A stretch of DNA of 64,000 nt from an uncultured Alphaproteobacteria bacterium (GTDB taxonomy: Bacteria; Pseudomonadota; Alphaproteobacteria; SP197), in the NCBI GenBank assembly GCA_958295695.1, contig OY282363.1, positions 2,422,225-2,486,224 on the forward strand, given 5' to 3'. The notes under the pieces are model-generated. The model had not been told where the DNA came from. It worked only from the letters and a program-made list of their open reading frames with translations, and made no database searches. Positions 27,862 through 36,643 of the stretch are shown here, piece by piece (position 1 is the stretch's first letter; the number at the start of each line of letters is the position of its first letter). Both the position numbers and the translations under genes were made by a program.

Positions 27862-28596
27862 ATGATCGATCTCAGCGCCGACTTCCCGCCGCGCCAATGG
27901 GTCTGCGTGCCCTGCGGCTACAACATGATCGGCGAGATGCCCGAGGTCTGCCCCTTCTGCGGCGCCCGCCACGACAGGTTCGTGAGCTGGGACGTGGGCG
28001 AGGAGACCTACCGCGTCGCGGAAACGCCGGTGGCCGACGGCGTCGCCCAGCTCCGGTCGCGGCCGCGCCTGGGCCTGGAGCACGCCTGCTACCGCGTCGA
28101 GACCGCCGGGGGGCCCGTGTGGATCGATTGTCCCAGCGCCTTCAACCGCACGCTCGATCCCGTGGGCCACATCTTCTTCACCCACAAGGACTTCATGGGC
28201 GCCTCGAACCAGTACCGCGCGCAATGGAACGCCAAGGTCCACATCCACGCGGCCGAGACCGCAAGTCCGCTGGCGGCCATGTTTCCCGTGGACGACGCCT
28301 TCGCGGGCGACTTCACCAGCCACGGCCTCGAGGCTTTCCACATCGGCGGCCACACCGAGGGCTTCACGGTCTACCTCTACGACGACATCCTGTTCGCCTG
28401 CGACTACGCCTTTCCGCCGAACGGAGCCATGCGGCTCAACCCCTACGGCGACAGCGCGGGCATCGCCCGGAAGGGCCGGCGCCTGCTGGCGATCGTCCGC
28501 GAACGGACGCCGCGGCTGGTGGCGGGCTACAACTACGTCGCGGACGGCGCCGAATGGCTCGCCCTCTTCGAGGGCGCGCTGGACCGGGCGGCCTAG
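27862..28596 (+). CDS. Rubredoxin-like zinc/iron knuckle plus MBL-fold protein
   Basis: Two-part protein of 244 residues. Residues 12-40 form a rubredoxin-like knuckle with WVCVPCGY and [12 protein letters not shown] (Cys15, 18, 30, 33). The remainder resembles a metallo-beta-lactamase fold: [57 protein letters not shown]. The canonical HxHxDH is reduced to THKDFMG, although GGHTEG and ACD survive. This suggests altered or lost metal chemistry. Start: ATG at 27862 with GGAGG before it. The stop overlaps that of the convergent ilvC by 4 bases. The role is unknown; an electron-transfer partner of the oxygenase is one idea. Confidence 0.82.
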   Translation: MIDLSADFPPRQWVCVPCGYNMIGEMPEVCPFCGARHDRFVSWDVGEETYRVAETPVADGVAQLRSRPRLGLEHACYRVETAGGPVWIDCPSAFNRTLDPVGHIFFTHKDFMGASNQYRAQWNAKVHIHAAETASPLAAMFPVDDAFAGDFTSHGLEAFHIGGHTEGFTVYLYDDILFACDYAFPPNGAMRLNPYGDSAGIARKGRRLLAIVRERTPRLVAGYNYVADGAEWLALFEGALDRAA

Positions 28597-29612
28597 TTCC
28601 TGGACTTGTCGACCAGCCTGTTCTGGGCGATCCAGGGCATCATCGCCCGCAGGCGTTCGCCGACCTCCTCGATCGGATGCTCGGCCGACCGGCGGCGCAT
28701 CGCCTTGAAGCTGGTCTGGCCGACCTCGTTCTCCAGCATCCAGTCGCGCGCGAACCGGCCCGACTGGATCTCGGCCAGGATCCTTTTCATCTCGGCCCTG
28801 GCCTCGTCGCCGATCACGCGGGGACCGCGGGTGTAGTCGCCGTATTCGGCGGTGTTGGAGACCGAGTAGCGCATGTTGGCGATGCCGCCCTCGTAGATCA
28901 GGTCCACGATCAGCTTCACTTCGTGCAGGGTCTCGAAATAGGCCATCTCCGGCGCGTAGCCCGCCTCGACGAGGGTCTCGTAGGCCGCCACGATGAGCGA
29001 GGTGAGGCCGCCGCAGAGCACGACCTGCTCGCCGAAAAGGTCGGTCTCGCATTCCTCGCGGAAGGTCGTCTCGATCACGCCGGCCCGGCCGCCGCCGATG
29101 GCGCAGGCGTAGGACAGGCCGATCTCGTGGGACTGGCCGCCGGGGTCCCGGTCGATCGCCAGCAGGCAGGGCACGCCCGCGCCGCGCGCGAACTCGCCCC
29201 GGACCGTGTGGCCGGGTCCCTTGGGCGCCACCATGACGACGTTGAGGTCCGGGCGCGGCTCGATCAGCTTGAAATGGATGTTGAGGCCGTGGGCGAAGGC
29301 GAGCGTGGCGCCGTCCTTCAGGTTCGGACCCAGCTCCTCGTCGTGGAGCCTGCGCTGTCCCTCGTCGGGCGTGACGACCATCACGAAATCGGCCCAGGCC
29401 GCGGCTTGGGCCGGACTCATCACCCGGAACCCCTCGCCCTCGGCCTTGGGCGCGCTCGACGAGCCCGGACGCAAGCCGATGGCGATGTCGCGCACGCCGC
29501 TGTCCTTCATGTTCAGCGCGTGGGCGTGGCCCTGGCTGCCGTAACCGATGACGGCGACGTTCCTGGACTTGATCAGGTTGAGATCGGCGTCGCGATCGTA
29601 GTAGACGCGCAT
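28593..29612 (-). CDS. ilvC: Ketol-acid reductoisomerase
   Basis: Second step of valine, leucine and isoleucine synthesis: isomerises and reduces acetolactate with NADPH and magnesium. The 339-residue class I enzyme begins [20 protein letters not shown] and contains [36 protein letters not shown], and the metal ligands in [13 protein letters not shown] and [19 protein letters not shown]. It is the third gene of an ilvB-ilvN-ilvC run, starting 21 bases after the ilvN stop. In family members the NADPH-selecting loop after GYGSQG holds Arg/Ser residues; RPGSSS fits. Confidence 0.97.
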   Translation of the reverse strand: MRVYYDRDADLNLIKSRNVAVIGYGSQGHAHALNMKDSGVRDIAIGLRPGSSSAPKAEGEGFRVMSPAQAAAWADFVMVVTPDEGQRRLHDEELGPNLKDGATLAFAHGLNIHFKLIEPRPDLNVVMVAPKGPGHTVRGEFARGAGVPCLLAIDRDPGGQSHEIGLSYACAIGGGRAGVIETTFREECETDLFGEQVVLCGGLTSLIVAAYETLVEAGYAPEMAYFETLHEVKLIVDLIYEGGIANMRYSVSNTAEYGDYTRGPRVIGDEARAEMKRILAEIQSGRFARDWMLENEVGQTSFKAMRRRSAEHPIEEVGERLRAMMPWIAQNRLVDKSRN

Positions 29613-29633
29613 GGTCGGTTTTCCTCGCTGGGG

Positions 29634-30143
29634 CTACAGGGCGTCCGGGCCGCGGGAGATGGCGACGACGCCGGTTCTTGACACGTCGACCAGGCCCAGG
29701 GGGCGCATCAGGTCGACGAAAGCCGAGAGCTTCTCGACCGAACCCGTGATCTCGAAGACGAACGAGCCGATGGTGCTGTCGACGGCGCGGGCGCGGAAGA
29801 TGTCGGCGATGCGCAGCGCCTCGACGCGCTTGTCGCCGCTGCTCGCGACCTTCACGAGGGCCAGCTCGCGCTCCACATGCGCTCCCTCGACCGTGAGGTC
29901 GCTCACCCGGTGCACGGGAACGAGGCGCCGGAGCTGGGCCTTGATCTGCTCGATGATCATCTCGGTGCCTCTGGTCACGATGGTGATCCGCGACAGGTGC
30001 GCGGCCTCGTCCACCTCGCTGACCGTCAGCGAGTCGATGTTGTAGCCGCGGCCGGAGAACAGGCCGACGACGCGGGCCAGGACTCCGGGCTCGTTGTCGA
30101 CCATCACCGCGATGGTGGCTTTTCTGATGTCGTTGGACGTCAC
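29634..30143 (-). CDS. ilvN: Acetolactate synthase small (regulatory) subunit
   Basis: Regulatory subunit that activates IlvB and mediates valine feedback inhibition. The 169 residues hold an ACT domain (ATIAVMVDNEPGVLARVVGLFSGRGYNIDSL-type, from residue 9) and a C-terminal domain with ERELALVKV...RARAVDSTIGSFVFEITGS. It starts with GTG at 30143, in the short gap of 77 bases after the ilvB stop. Alpha-type small subunits are commonly called IlvN or IlvH; the longer two-domain form here corresponds to IlvH-like proteins. Confidence 0.96.
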   Translation of the reverse strand: MTSNDIRKATIAVMVDNEPGVLARVVGLFSGRGYNIDSLTVSEVDEAAHLSRITIVTRGTEMIIEQIKAQLRRLVPVHRVSDLTVEGAHVERELALVKVASSGDKRVEALRIADIFRARAVDSTIGSFVFEITGSVEKLSAFVDLMRPLGLVDVSRTGVVAISRGPDAL

Positions 30144-30220
30144 GGGTTCGGGTTCCTGGAATGCGGCGGCCGGGCCGCGCGGCCGCGGGTTGACGGAAAG
30201 GATGGCGGCGGGGTCCCGAC

Positions 30221-31990
30221 CTAGACCAGGACCATGCCCTCGTCCTTGTGCGCCGCGTCGAGCTTCACCTCGTCGTCCGGGCTCATGGTGATCTGGTTGT
30301 GCGCCGCGCCCGCCGGAATCATCGGATAGACGTTCTCGTCGGGATCGATGCGGATGTCGGCGATCACGGCCTTCGGCGCCGCGATCATGTCGTCGATCAC
30401 CGAGTCGAGCTCGTCCGGCCCGTTCGCGCGCAGACCGACGGCCCCGAAGGACTCCGCGAGCTTCACGAAGTCCGGCAGGGAATCCATGTAGCTCTCGGCA
30501 TAGCGCCCGCCGAAAAAGAACTCCTGCCACTGACGGACCATGCCCATCCACCGGTTGTTGAGGATGAAGACCTTCACCGGGAGCCGGTACTGGGCGATCG
30601 TGGACATCTCCTGGATGTTCATCAGCACCGAGGCTTCGCCCGCCACATCGATGACCAGCGCGTCGGGATGGGCGACCTGCACGCCCATGGCGGCCGGCAG
30701 GCCGTAGCCCATCGTGCCGAGGCCGCCCGAGGTCATCCAGCGGTTGGGCTTCTCGAAACCGATGAACTGCGCCGCCCACATCTGGTGCTGACCGACCTCG
30801 GTCGTGATGTAGACGTCGTCCCGCTCGCGCAGCCGCGCGTTGAGGAGGTCGAGCGCGTGCTGCGGCTTGATGACGTCGGCGGAAGGCTTGTAGCCGAACG
30901 ACTTGCGCGCGCGCCAGCGTTCGATCCGGTCCCACCATTCGGCCAGCGCCTTGCCGTCCGGCCGGGCCTGGCGCGATTTCCAGACCTTGGTCAGATCCTC
31001 GAGCACATAGGCGCAGTCGCCGACGATCGGCACGTGGATCGGGATGTTCTTGTTGATCGACGAAGCGTCGATGTCGATGTGGATCTTCGTCGAGTCCGGC
31101 GAGAAGGCGTCGACGCGGCCCGTCACGCGGTCGTCGAACCGGGCGCCGACGCACAGCATCACGTCGCAGTCGTGCATGCACATGTTGGCTTCGAGCGAGC
31201 CGTGCATGCCCACCATGCCGATGAAGTTCTTGTGCGATCCCCGCAGCGCGCCGAGCCCCATGAGCGTCAGCGTGGTCGGAAACCCCGTCGTATCGACCAG
31301 ATTGGTCAGGAGTTGCGAGGCCGCGGGTCCGGCGTTGATGACGCCGCCGCCGGCGTAGATCAGCGGGCGTTTGGCCGCGGCCAGCAGATCGACGGCCTCC
31401 TCGATCCTCGAGAGGTCGCCCTTGACCCGCGGGTTGTAGCTGCGGTGCCGCGCGCGCGCCGGGGGCGTGTAGGAGCCCGGCGCGGTGACCACGTCCTTGG
31501 GCAGGTCGACCACGACGGGGCCGGGCCGGCCGCTCTTGGCGACATGGAAGGCCTCGTGGACGACATGGGCCAGGTCGTCGACATGCCTCACGAGGTAGTT
31601 GTGTTTCGTGCACGGCCTCGTGATGCCGAGGGTGTCGGCTTCCTGAAAGGCGTCGTTGCCGATCAGGTGGGTCGGGACCTGTCCCGTCAGACAGACGACC
31701 GGGACCGAATCCATCAGGGCGTCGGTCAGTCCGGTCACGCAGTTGGTCGCGCCGGGACCGGAGGTCACGAGCACGACGCCGACCTTGCCGGTGGACCGCG
31801 CATAGCCTTCGGCCGCGTGCACGGCGCCGCCTTCCTGGCGCACCAGGATGTGACGCAGATGGTTCTGCTGGAAGAGCGCGTCGTAGATCGGCAGCACCGC
31901 GCCGCCGGGGTAGCCGAATACGACGTCAACGCCCTGATCGCTCAGAGCCTTGATGAGGATTTCGGAGCCGGTCATGCGGTCCTGGGCCAC
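30221..31990 (-). CDS. ilvB: Acetolactate synthase large (catalytic) subunit
   Basis: Thiamine-diphosphate enzyme joining two pyruvates (or pyruvate and 2-oxobutyrate). Key signs are VFGYPGGAVLPIYDAL, the catalytic Glu in VRQEGGAVHAAEGYA, TSGPGATNCVTGLTDA, and the cofactor motif near DVAGEASVLMNIQEMSTIAQYRLPVKVFILNN. The start is taken as GTG 31990 (589 residues) because GGAGG lies 8 bases ahead. An internal ATG at 31975 (584 residues) is possible. The 143-base leader between miaA and this gene contains a GC-rich hairpin (GGGCCCGCC...), which might be regulatory, but no clear attenuator peptide was recognised. Confidence 0.96.
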   Translation of the reverse strand: MAQDRMTGSEILIKALSDQGVDVVFGYPGGAVLPIYDALFQQNHLRHILVRQEGGAVHAAEGYARSTGKVGVVLVTSGPGATNCVTGLTDALMDSVPVVCLTGQVPTHLIGNDAFQEADTLGITRPCTKHNYLVRHVDDLAHVVHEAFHVAKSGRPGPVVVDLPKDVVTAPGSYTPPARARHRSYNPRVKGDLSRIEEAVDLLAAAKRPLIYAGGGVINAGPAASQLLTNLVDTTGFPTTLTLMGLGALRGSHKNFIGMVGMHGSLEANMCMHDCDVMLCVGARFDDRVTGRVDAFSPDSTKIHIDIDASSINKNIPIHVPIVGDCAYVLEDLTKVWKSRQARPDGKALAEWWDRIERWRARKSFGYKPSADVIKPQHALDLLNARLRERDDVYITTEVGQHQMWAAQFIGFEKPNRWMTSGGLGTMGYGLPAAMGVQVAHPDALVIDVAGEASVLMNIQEMSTIAQYRLPVKVFILNNRWMGMVRQWQEFFFGGRYAESYMDSLPDFVKLAESFGAVGLRANGPDELDSVIDDMIAAPKAVIADIRIDPDENVYPMIPAGAAHNQITMSPDDEVKLDAAHKDEGMVLV

Positions 31991-32133
31991 GGTTTCGTCC
32001 TCCAGCAGGGGGCCGGCCGGCGGGCCCTTGCATCGGGTTGATCTCCGCTGAAACGCGCGATGGCCGAACGCCCGCCTCAGGCGCGACAAAGCGGCGGAAC
32101 GCAAGGCGCTCCGCGTCATCGCGGGGGCGGACC

Positions 32134-33099
32134 CTAGGCCGGCCTCCCTCGGACGGTCAACAGAAACCGCTCGATGGCCGCCGCGGCCCCGTCGGCCGCC
32201 ATGGCGTGTCCGAACGCCTCGATGCGCAGCGCGCCGGGCGCGCGGTGGCGAAACCAGGTCGCTTGCCGCTTGGCGTAACGCCTCGTCCCGGTCTTGGCGC
32301 GTGCGACGGCCTCGTCGAACCCGAGACGGCCGTCGAGATGCGCCATGAGGTGCGGAACGCCCAGGGCGCGCATCGCGGGAAGCGACCGGTCGAGGCCGCG
32401 CGCCGCCAGCCGTTCCACCTCGCCGAGCGCCCCTTCGTCCAGCATCCGGTCGAAACGGGCGTCGCACCGGCGGTAGAGCGCCTCGCGCGGCGGCGTCAGG
32501 ACGACGGACAGGACCGGCCCGTTCCAGCCGCCGACGCGCGGCCGGCGCCGCCATTGCGACAGCGGCGTTCCGGTCGCCTCGACCACCTCGAGGGCCCGCT
32601 GGATACGCTGGCTGTCGCCGGGCGCCAGGACGTCGGCCGACGCGGGGTCGCGCCTCGCGAGTTCGGCGTGCGGGGCGGCCGGGTCCGCCGACGCCATGCG
32701 CCCGGCGATCCGCTCGCGCACGGCGGGCGGCGTGTCGGGGATCGGGGACAGTCCGCGCCGGAACGCATCGAGATAGAGGCCCGTGCCGCCGACCAGGATC
32801 GGATGTCGGCCGCCGGCGGCGGCCTCGGCCGCCGCGGCGCGCGCGAGGCCGTGCCAGAGGCCCGCCGAACAGCGCCGGGCCGCGTCCATCACGCCGTAGA
32901 GACGGTGCGGCGCGGCGGCTTCGGCCTCGGCGGACGGCCGGGCCGTGAGCACCCGGAGATCGGCGTAGACCTGCATGCTGTCGGCGTTGACGAGGACGCC
33001 GCCGAAGCGCTCGGCGAGCCGCATGGCGAGGCCCGACTTGCCCGACGCCGTGGGGCCGCCCAGCAGGATCGCCGGCGGCCTTGTGACGGGACCGGCCAC
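32134..33099 (-). CDS. miaA: tRNA dimethylallyltransferase
   Basis: Adds a dimethylallyl group to A37 of tRNAs that read U-starting codons. The 321 residues begin with ILLGGPTASGKSGLAMRLAE (P-loop), then NADSMQVYADLRVLTARPS, LVGGTGLYLDAFRRGL and the C-terminal TGTRRYAKRQATWFRH. It is divergent from serB with only 16 bases between the two start codons, so the promoters must overlap the coding sequences. It is followed on the same strand by ilvB after 143 bases. Confidence 0.97.
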   Translation of the reverse strand: MAGPVTRPPAILLGGPTASGKSGLAMRLAERFGGVLVNADSMQVYADLRVLTARPSAEAEAAAPHRLYGVMDAARRCSAGLWHGLARAAAAEAAAGGRHPILVGGTGLYLDAFRRGLSPIPDTPPAVRERIAGRMASADPAAPHAELARRDPASADVLAPGDSQRIQRALEVVEATGTPLSQWRRRPRVGGWNGPVLSVVLTPPREALYRRCDARFDRMLDEGALGEVERLAARGLDRSLPAMRALGVPHLMAHLDGRLGFDEAVARAKTGTRRYAKRQATWFRHRAPGALRIEAFGHAMAADGAAAAIERFLLTVRGRPA

Positions 33100-33115
33100 G
33101 ACCTACGGTCCGGCC

Positions 33116-33997
33116 ATGACTTGGGTCGCCACCCTGATCGCGGCGTGCGACGAGACGGACCTGCCCTCGTTCGCCCAGGCGCTGGGCCGCGGATTCAAGG
33201 CGTCCACGCGATGGCTCCGCGACCGGCGGGCCGTCGATCTCGAAATCGACGGGCCCCGCGCCGCCGACATGCGCGCGGCCATCGCGGCCGCGGTCGGGGA
33301 TCGGCCGATCGACAGCGCGGTCCAGCCCGTCCACGGCCGCCGCAAGCGGTTGCTGGTCGCGGACATGGATTCCACCGTCATCGCCGTCGAGTGCATCGAT
33401 GTTCTGGCCTCCCATGCGGGAGTCGGGCCGGAGATCGCCGCGATCACGCGACGAACCATACTGGGGGAGCTCGAGTTCGGCGACTCGCTGCGCGAACGGG
33501 TGGGGCTTCTGGAGGGCGCGCCGGCGGCGCTGCTCGAAAGGGCGTGGCGGGAGGATGTCCGGATGACGCCGGGCGCGACCGCTCTGGTCGCCACGATGAA
33601 GGCGCACGGCGCGACGACGGCCCTGGTTTCGGGCGGCTTCACCTGGTTCACCGGACGGGTCGCCGCGACGCTGGGTTTCGACCGTCATCGCGCCAACACG
33701 CTGGACATCCGGAACGGCGCCTTGACGGGAGAACTGGCCGGACCCGCGCTCGACCGCGATGCGAAGCGCGGGATCCTGCGCGAACTGACGCGGGAGCTCG
33801 GCCTGTCTCCGGCCGAAACGATCGCCGTGGGCGACGGAGCCAACGACCTCCGGTTGCTGGAGGCCGCCGGGGTCGGCGTGGGCTACCGTCCGGTTCCGGC
33901 CCTGCGCGACGGCGCCGACGCGGTCGTCGCGCACAACGACCTCACGGCCCTGCTCTATCTCCAGGGCTACCCGCGCGAGGCGTTCGTCGACGCCTGA
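33116..33997 (+). CDS. serB: Phosphoserine phosphatase
   Basis: Last step of serine synthesis, removing phosphate from O-phosphoserine. The 293-residue protein has an N-terminal ACT-like region (residues 1-75) and a HAD phosphatase domain: nucleophile motif VADMDSTVIAVECID, ALVSGGFTWF, the lysine in RDAKRGILREL and GDGANDLRLLEAAGVGVGY. The ATG at 33116 gives the family start. Convergent with the Deg protease gene with a 10-base gap. Confidence 0.96.
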   Translation: MTWVATLIAACDETDLPSFAQALGRGFKASTRWLRDRRAVDLEIDGPRAADMRAAIAAAVGDRPIDSAVQPVHGRRKRLLVADMDSTVIAVECIDVLASHAGVGPEIAAITRRTILGELEFGDSLRERVGLLEGAPAALLERAWREDVRMTPGATALVATMKAHGATTALVSGGFTWFTGRVAATLGFDRHRANTLDIRNGALTGELAGPALDRDAKRGILRELTRELGLSPAETIAVGDGANDLRLLEAAGVGVGYRPVPALRDGADAVVAHNDLTALLYLQGYPREAFVDA

Positions 33998-34007
33998 CGC
34001 CGCGGCC

Positions 34008-35474
34008 CTACTCGCCGATCTGGACCGCCAGGAACTGGGCGGCGCCGTCCCGGTCGATCCGCATGACGATCGAACGCGAGGCGCGTTCGCGCGCCGCCTC
34101 GACCAGGGCGTCGACCTGCTCGACCGTGTCGACCGGGACCTTGCCGACCGCGAGCACGAGATCGCCCGGGAGAATGCCGGCGCGCGCCGCGGGACCGCCC
34201 GGCGTCACCTCGGTGACGATCAGGCCCCGCGTGTCGCGAGGCCGGTCGAATTGCCGGGCGATGTCCGGCGTGGCCGGACGGATGGTCATGCCCAGGGAGT
34301 CGTCGCCGGCGGCCCCGTTCGCGTCGCCGCCGTCCAGGCCGATGGCGAGCTGTTTCTCGAACTCCTCGAGTTCGCCCAGCACCACGTCGAACGACATGTC
34401 CTCGCCGTTGCGGATGACCGCCACCTCGACCTCGCGGCCGACCTCGGTTTCCGCGACGGCGCGGGGAAGCTCGCGCATCTCCCCGATCGGGACGCCGTTG
34501 AACGTGACGATGACGTCGCCCGCCTCGAGGCCGGCGTTCTCGGCCGGGCCGTCGGGCGTGACGCTGGCCACCAGCGCGCCTTCGGCGGAAGGCAGCCCGA
34601 AAGCCTCCGCGATCTCCGGCGTGACGCCCTGGATGCGCACGCCGAGCCAGCCGCGCTTGGTCCGGCCGTATTCCATGAGTTGGTCGACGACGCGGGAGAC
34701 GATGTTCGACGGCACGGCGAAGCCGATGCCGACCGAGCCGCCGGAAGGCGAGAAGATCGCGGTGTTCACCCCGATCACCTCGCCCGCCATGCTGAACAGC
34801 GGGCCGCCCGAGTTGCCGCGGTTGATCGGCGCGTCGGTCTGCAGGAACTCGTCATAGGGGCCGGAGTTGATGTCGCGCTGGCGCGCCGAGATGATGCCGG
34901 CGGTCACCGAGTTGCCGAATCCGAAGGGATTGCCGATCGCAAGCGCCCAGTCGCCGACGCGCACCACGTCGGAATCGCCGAAATCGACATGGGGAAGGTC
35001 GCCGTCGGCCTCGACCTTGAGGAGCGCGATGTCGGTCTTGGGATCCGCCCCGACGACCGTCGCCTCGAGCTCGCCGCCGTCGTCGAGGCGGACGACGATC
35101 CGGTCGGCGTCCCCGACGACGTGCATGTTGGTGACGACATGTCCCTCGGGTCCGATGATGAAGCCGGATCCCACCGAATCCGGCCGGTTCCGCCGCGGCG
35201 AGCCATCGCCGTAACGGTCGAAGAACTTCTCGAAGAACTCCTCGAACGGCATGCCCTCGTTCCCGTCCGGACGTTGCTGGCCGGAACCGTCGGCCTGGGT
35301 CCGGGCCGAGATCGAGACCACGGCGGGCATGAGCGCCTCGGCAAGCTCCGCGAAACTCTCCGGCGCCTCGCGCGCCTGCGCCGCCTGTTGCGGCGGCGCG
35401 ACGGGCAGGATCGCGAGAGCGAGGAGGAAACCGGAAAAACGTCGTTTCATCGCATCGTCGTCCATTGTGTTCAT
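34008..35474 (-). CDS. degP: Periplasmic Do-like serine protease (DegP/MucD/DegQ)
   Basis: Periplasmic protease-chaperone that degrades misfolded envelope proteins. 488 residues from the first ATG. The signal peptide MKRRFSGFLLALAILPVAPP lies a little inside, so the true start may be the ATG at 35450. The trypsin-like triad is His118 (TNMHVVG), Asp148 (KTDIALLKV) and Ser222 (NRGNSGGPLF), numbered from the first ATG. Two PDZ domains follow (GWLGVRIQGVTPEIAEAFGL; later GLIVTEVTPGGPAARAGIL). It closes the hflK-hflC-DUF2065-degP run, and HflKC plus Deg proteases cooperate in membrane quality control. Confidence 0.95.
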   Translation of the reverse strand: MNTMDDDAMKRRFSGFLLALAILPVAPPQQAAQAREAPESFAELAEALMPAVVSISARTQADGSGQQRPDGNEGMPFEEFFEKFFDRYGDGSPRRNRPDSVGSGFIIGPEGHVVTNMHVVGDADRIVVRLDDGGELEATVVGADPKTDIALLKVEADGDLPHVDFGDSDVVRVGDWALAIGNPFGFGNSVTAGIISARQRDINSGPYDEFLQTDAPINRGNSGGPLFSMAGEVIGVNTAIFSPSGGSVGIGFAVPSNIVSRVVDQLMEYGRTKRGWLGVRIQGVTPEIAEAFGLPSAEGALVASVTPDGPAENAGLEAGDVIVTFNGVPIGEMRELPRAVAETEVGREVEVAVIRNGEDMSFDVVLGELEEFEKQLAIGLDGGDANGAAGDDSLGMTIRPATPDIARQFDRPRDTRGLIVTEVTPGGPAARAGILPGDLVLAVGKVPVDTVEQVDALVEAARERASRSIVMRIDRDGAAQFLAVQIGE

Positions 35475-35513
35475 GCCTGTTCAAAACCGGGCGCGGCCGG
35501 TCCGTCCGCCGGC

Positions 35514-35705
35514 TCAGCCGCGCACGATCCACAAGAGCAGCACCGCTCCGACCGCTACTCCCAGGCCGGCATGGCGCAGCGCCGACGACGGCAGCGCGAG
35601 CACACGCGCCATGGCCCGCTTCATGGCCCGCGGGAACAGGGCATGGGCCGCGCCTTCGACAAACAACACGACAGCGACCGCGGCGAGCAGGTCCGTCGGC
35701 GACAC
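35514..35705 (-). CDS. DUF2065 family small membrane protein
   Basis: 63 residues with two membrane helices (about residues 5-25, LLAAVAVVLFVEGAAHALFP, and 42-60, LRHAGLGVAVGAVLLLWIV). The sequence FPRAMKRAMARVLALP between them is typical of DUF2065, a family of unknown function nearly always placed after hflC as here. Gaps are 24 bases to hflC and 39 bases to the protease, so it belongs to the same transcript. A small HflKC or FtsH partner is a reasonable guess only. Confidence 0.9.
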   Translation of the reverse strand: MSPTDLLAAVAVVLFVEGAAHALFPRAMKRAMARVLALPSSALRHAGLGVAVGAVLLLWIVRG

Positions 35706-35729
35706 GCGAAGCTCCCGCGGACCGCCGCG

Positions 35730-36632
35730 TCACTCTCCCGAGGCCGACCCCGCTCCGGCGCCGCTCGATTGCATCCCCTCGAAGCTGTTGAGGAAGCGCA
35801 GGAAATCGCTGTCGGGCGACAGCACGAGCGTGGTGTCGCTGGCGTTGAGCGACTCCCGGTAGGCCTGCATGGTCCGGTAGAAGGTGAAGAACTCCACATC
35901 CTTCCCGAAGGCCTCGGCGAAGATGCGGACGGCCTCGCCGTCGCCCTCGCCCCGGAGGATCTCCGACAGGCGGCGCGCCTCCGAGATCAGGACCGTCCTG
36001 GTGCGGTCCGCCTCCGCGCGGATGCGCAGCGACTGCTCCTCGCCCTCGGCCCGGATCTCGCTCGCCTCACGCTCGCGTTCGGTCTGCATCCGGCGGTAGA
36101 TCGCCTCGCTGTTCTCCGTCGGAAGGTCGGTGCGCTTGATCCTGACATCGACGATCTCGACGCCGAACTGGCTGGTCGCCTTGACCAGCCCGTCGCGGAT
36201 CTGGCCCATCAGGGACTGGCGTTCGCCGGAGACGACATCGACGAGCGGCACGCGGCCGATGCTCTCGCGCAGGCTGGCCGTGAGCGCCTGCAGGATGAGC
36301 GGCTCGAAGTTCTCGACCGACTGGGCGGCGTTCTTGAACTTGAGCGGATCGACGATCCTGTAGAGCGCGAAGGCGTCGACCACGAGCCGCTTCTGGTCCG
36401 AGGCCGTCACCTGCTCCGGCTGGCCGTCGACCTGAAGGACGCGCCTTTCGTAGTAGATGACGTTCTGCCAGGGCAGCTTGAAATCGAGCCCGGCCTCAAG
36501 CGCGGAGCGCCTGTACTGGCCGAACTGGACGACGATGCCCTGCTCGTACTGGGCCACGGTGAAGACCGACATCGCCCCGACGATCAGGAAGGCGGCGAGG
36601 GCGACCAGGATGGTGATGGTCTTGATGTTCAT
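35730..36632 (-). CDS. hflC: HflC, SPFH/prohibitin-domain modulator of FtsH
   Basis: Membrane-anchored subunit of the HflKC cage around the FtsH protease. 300 residues: N-terminal membrane helix (ITILVALAAFLIVGAMSVFT), SPFH domain starting QYEQGIVVQFGQYRRS, the stretch QNVIYYERRVLQVDGQPEQV, a long charged coiled coil (MQTEREREASEIRAEGEEQS) and SPDSDFLRFL near the C terminus. The ATG at 36632 gives a correct short cytoplasmic N terminus. It begins 11 bases after the hflK stop. Confidence 0.96.
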   Translation of the reverse strand: MNIKTITILVALAAFLIVGAMSVFTVAQYEQGIVVQFGQYRRSALEAGLDFKLPWQNVIYYERRVLQVDGQPEQVTASDQKRLVVDAFALYRIVDPLKFKNAAQSVENFEPLILQALTASLRESIGRVPLVDVVSGERQSLMGQIRDGLVKATSQFGVEIVDVRIKRTDLPTENSEAIYRRMQTEREREASEIRAEGEEQSLRIRAEADRTRTVLISEARRLSEILRGEGDGEAVRIFAEAFGKDVEFFTFYRTMQAYRESLNASDTTLVLSPDSDFLRFLNSFEGMQSSGAGAGSASGE

Positions 36633-36643
36633 CTGCCCGCTCC

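Noticed and set aside
25998..29681. 1227-codon plus-strand open frame over the oxygenase, ligase, MBL and ilvC genes
   Set aside because: It crosses four well-supported genes in a wrong frame and has low-complexity sequence without any domain.
30221..33934. Minus-strand extension joining ilvB to sequence upstream through miaA
   Set aside because: Only the part from 31990 or 31975 matches acetolactate synthase; the upstream portion is out of frame with miaA and has no homology signal.
32038..34857. 939-codon plus-strand open frame antisense to miaA and part of degP
   Set aside because: Shadow frame, Arg/Gly-rich, overlapping serB in a different frame.
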